DNA from: Bacteroidota bacterium
Lineage (GTDB): Bacteria > Bacteroidota > Bacteroidia > B-17B0 > Aurantibacillaceae
Assembly (NCBI GenBank): GCA_013816895.1
Contig: JACDDR010000032.1
Coordinates: forward strand, 1 to 33,824
Direction of reading: 5' to 3'
DNA: 33,824 nucleotides
The number at the start of each line of letters is the position of its first letter. The first letter of the stretch is position 1. Below the pieces are notes generated by a model. The model did no database searches. It saw only the letters and a program-made list of their open reading frames with translations, and was not told where the DNA came from. The position numbers and the translations under genes were made by a program. Shown here piece after piece: positions 33,670 through 33,824 of the stretch.

Positions 33670-33824
33670 CTAAAATTGAATTAAGATTTGATTTTTTTCG
33701 ACTGCATTGCCTTTAATGGCATTTATTTTTTTTATCACTCCATCGGCAGGACTTTTTAAAATGTTTTCCATTTTCATCGCTTCAAGAACAATAAGCGCAT
33801 CGCCTTTTTTCACCTGGGCACCTT
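33670..33824 (-). CDS. Biotin carboxyl carrier / biotin-lipoyl attachment domain (C-terminal part, cut by edge)
   Basis: About 51 codons of the C-terminus of a biotinyl-domain protein. The LEAMKMEN motif carries the biotin-accepting lysine, followed by SPADGVIKKI and a final hydrophobic strand ending LIQF. The context (biotin carrier for an acetyl-CoA or propionyl-CoA carboxylase) is family-based; the rest lies outside the window. The stop TAG is one base before the SOD ATG. Confidence 0.88.
   Translation of the reverse strand, partial: GAQVKKGDALIVLEAMKMENILKSPADGVIKKINAIKGNAVEKNQILIQF

Noticed and set aside
1..33824. CRISPR arrays, tRNA genes, insertion sequences and phage genes
   Set aside because: No regularly spaced repeats, cloverleaf sequences, transposase or integrase motifs were found by reading both strands.

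Overview
The window looks like a chromosomal segment of a free-living member of the Bacteroidota. Four proteins end in a type IX secretion (T9SS type A) sorting domain. Several promoters match the Bacteroidota -7 consensus TAnnTTTG with a TTTG-like -33 box about 19-20 nt upstream. Shine-Dalgarno sequences are essentially absent. No tRNA, rRNA, CRISPR array, transposase or phage gene was seen, so this is mostly core genome with a small secreted-protein island.

Layout. 1-647 (minus): 5' part of lysS. 758-4327 (plus): photolyase, TRIC-type membrane protein, OsmC-like protein and an O-succinylhomoserine sulfhydrylase-like PLP enzyme. 4324-8500 (minus): a tryptophan operon made of a leader peptide with tandem Trp codons, an attenuator terminator, a 42-codon ORF, trpF, trpB, trpA and kynU. 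8603-18101 (minus): DNA polymerase III delta', peptidyl-tRNA hydrolase, a SET-domain protein, a FecCD-type ABC importer (ATPase, permease, lipoprotein), a sensor histidine kinase and mfd. 18387-21944 (plus): three T9SS cargo proteins, two with thioredoxin-like CxxC motifs. 22047-23800 (plus): a transaldolase/F6P-aldolase fused to a CBS pair, then a KdsC-like phosphatase. 23797-25635 (minus): an MsbA-type ABC exporter. 25802-29934 (plus): rpmH, yceD, rpmF, plsX, fabH and dusB. 29943-33824 (minus): a SprB-repeat T9SS adhesin, a KdnB-like dehydrogenase, a nonamer-repeat element, a Tat-type superoxide dismutase and the end of a biotin-carrier protein.

The most interesting region is 8217-8510. It reads as a complete ribosome-mediated trp attenuator: adjacent Trp codons, an antiterminator that competes with a terminator, and a U-run. 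What follows is not trpE or trpD but a 42-codon ORF. Its N-terminus resembles the start of TrpD and its C-terminus resembles the end of TrpC, as if trpD-trpC had been deleted in frame. The operon then runs trpF-trpB-trpA-kynU, the order known from the chlamydial kynurenine-to-tryptophan salvage operon. The second notable locus is 22047-23800, where an FSA-type aldolase carries the CBS pair normally found on the Kdo-pathway isomerase KdsD and sits beside a KdsC-like phosphatase. This may be an uncharacterised acidic-sugar pathway.
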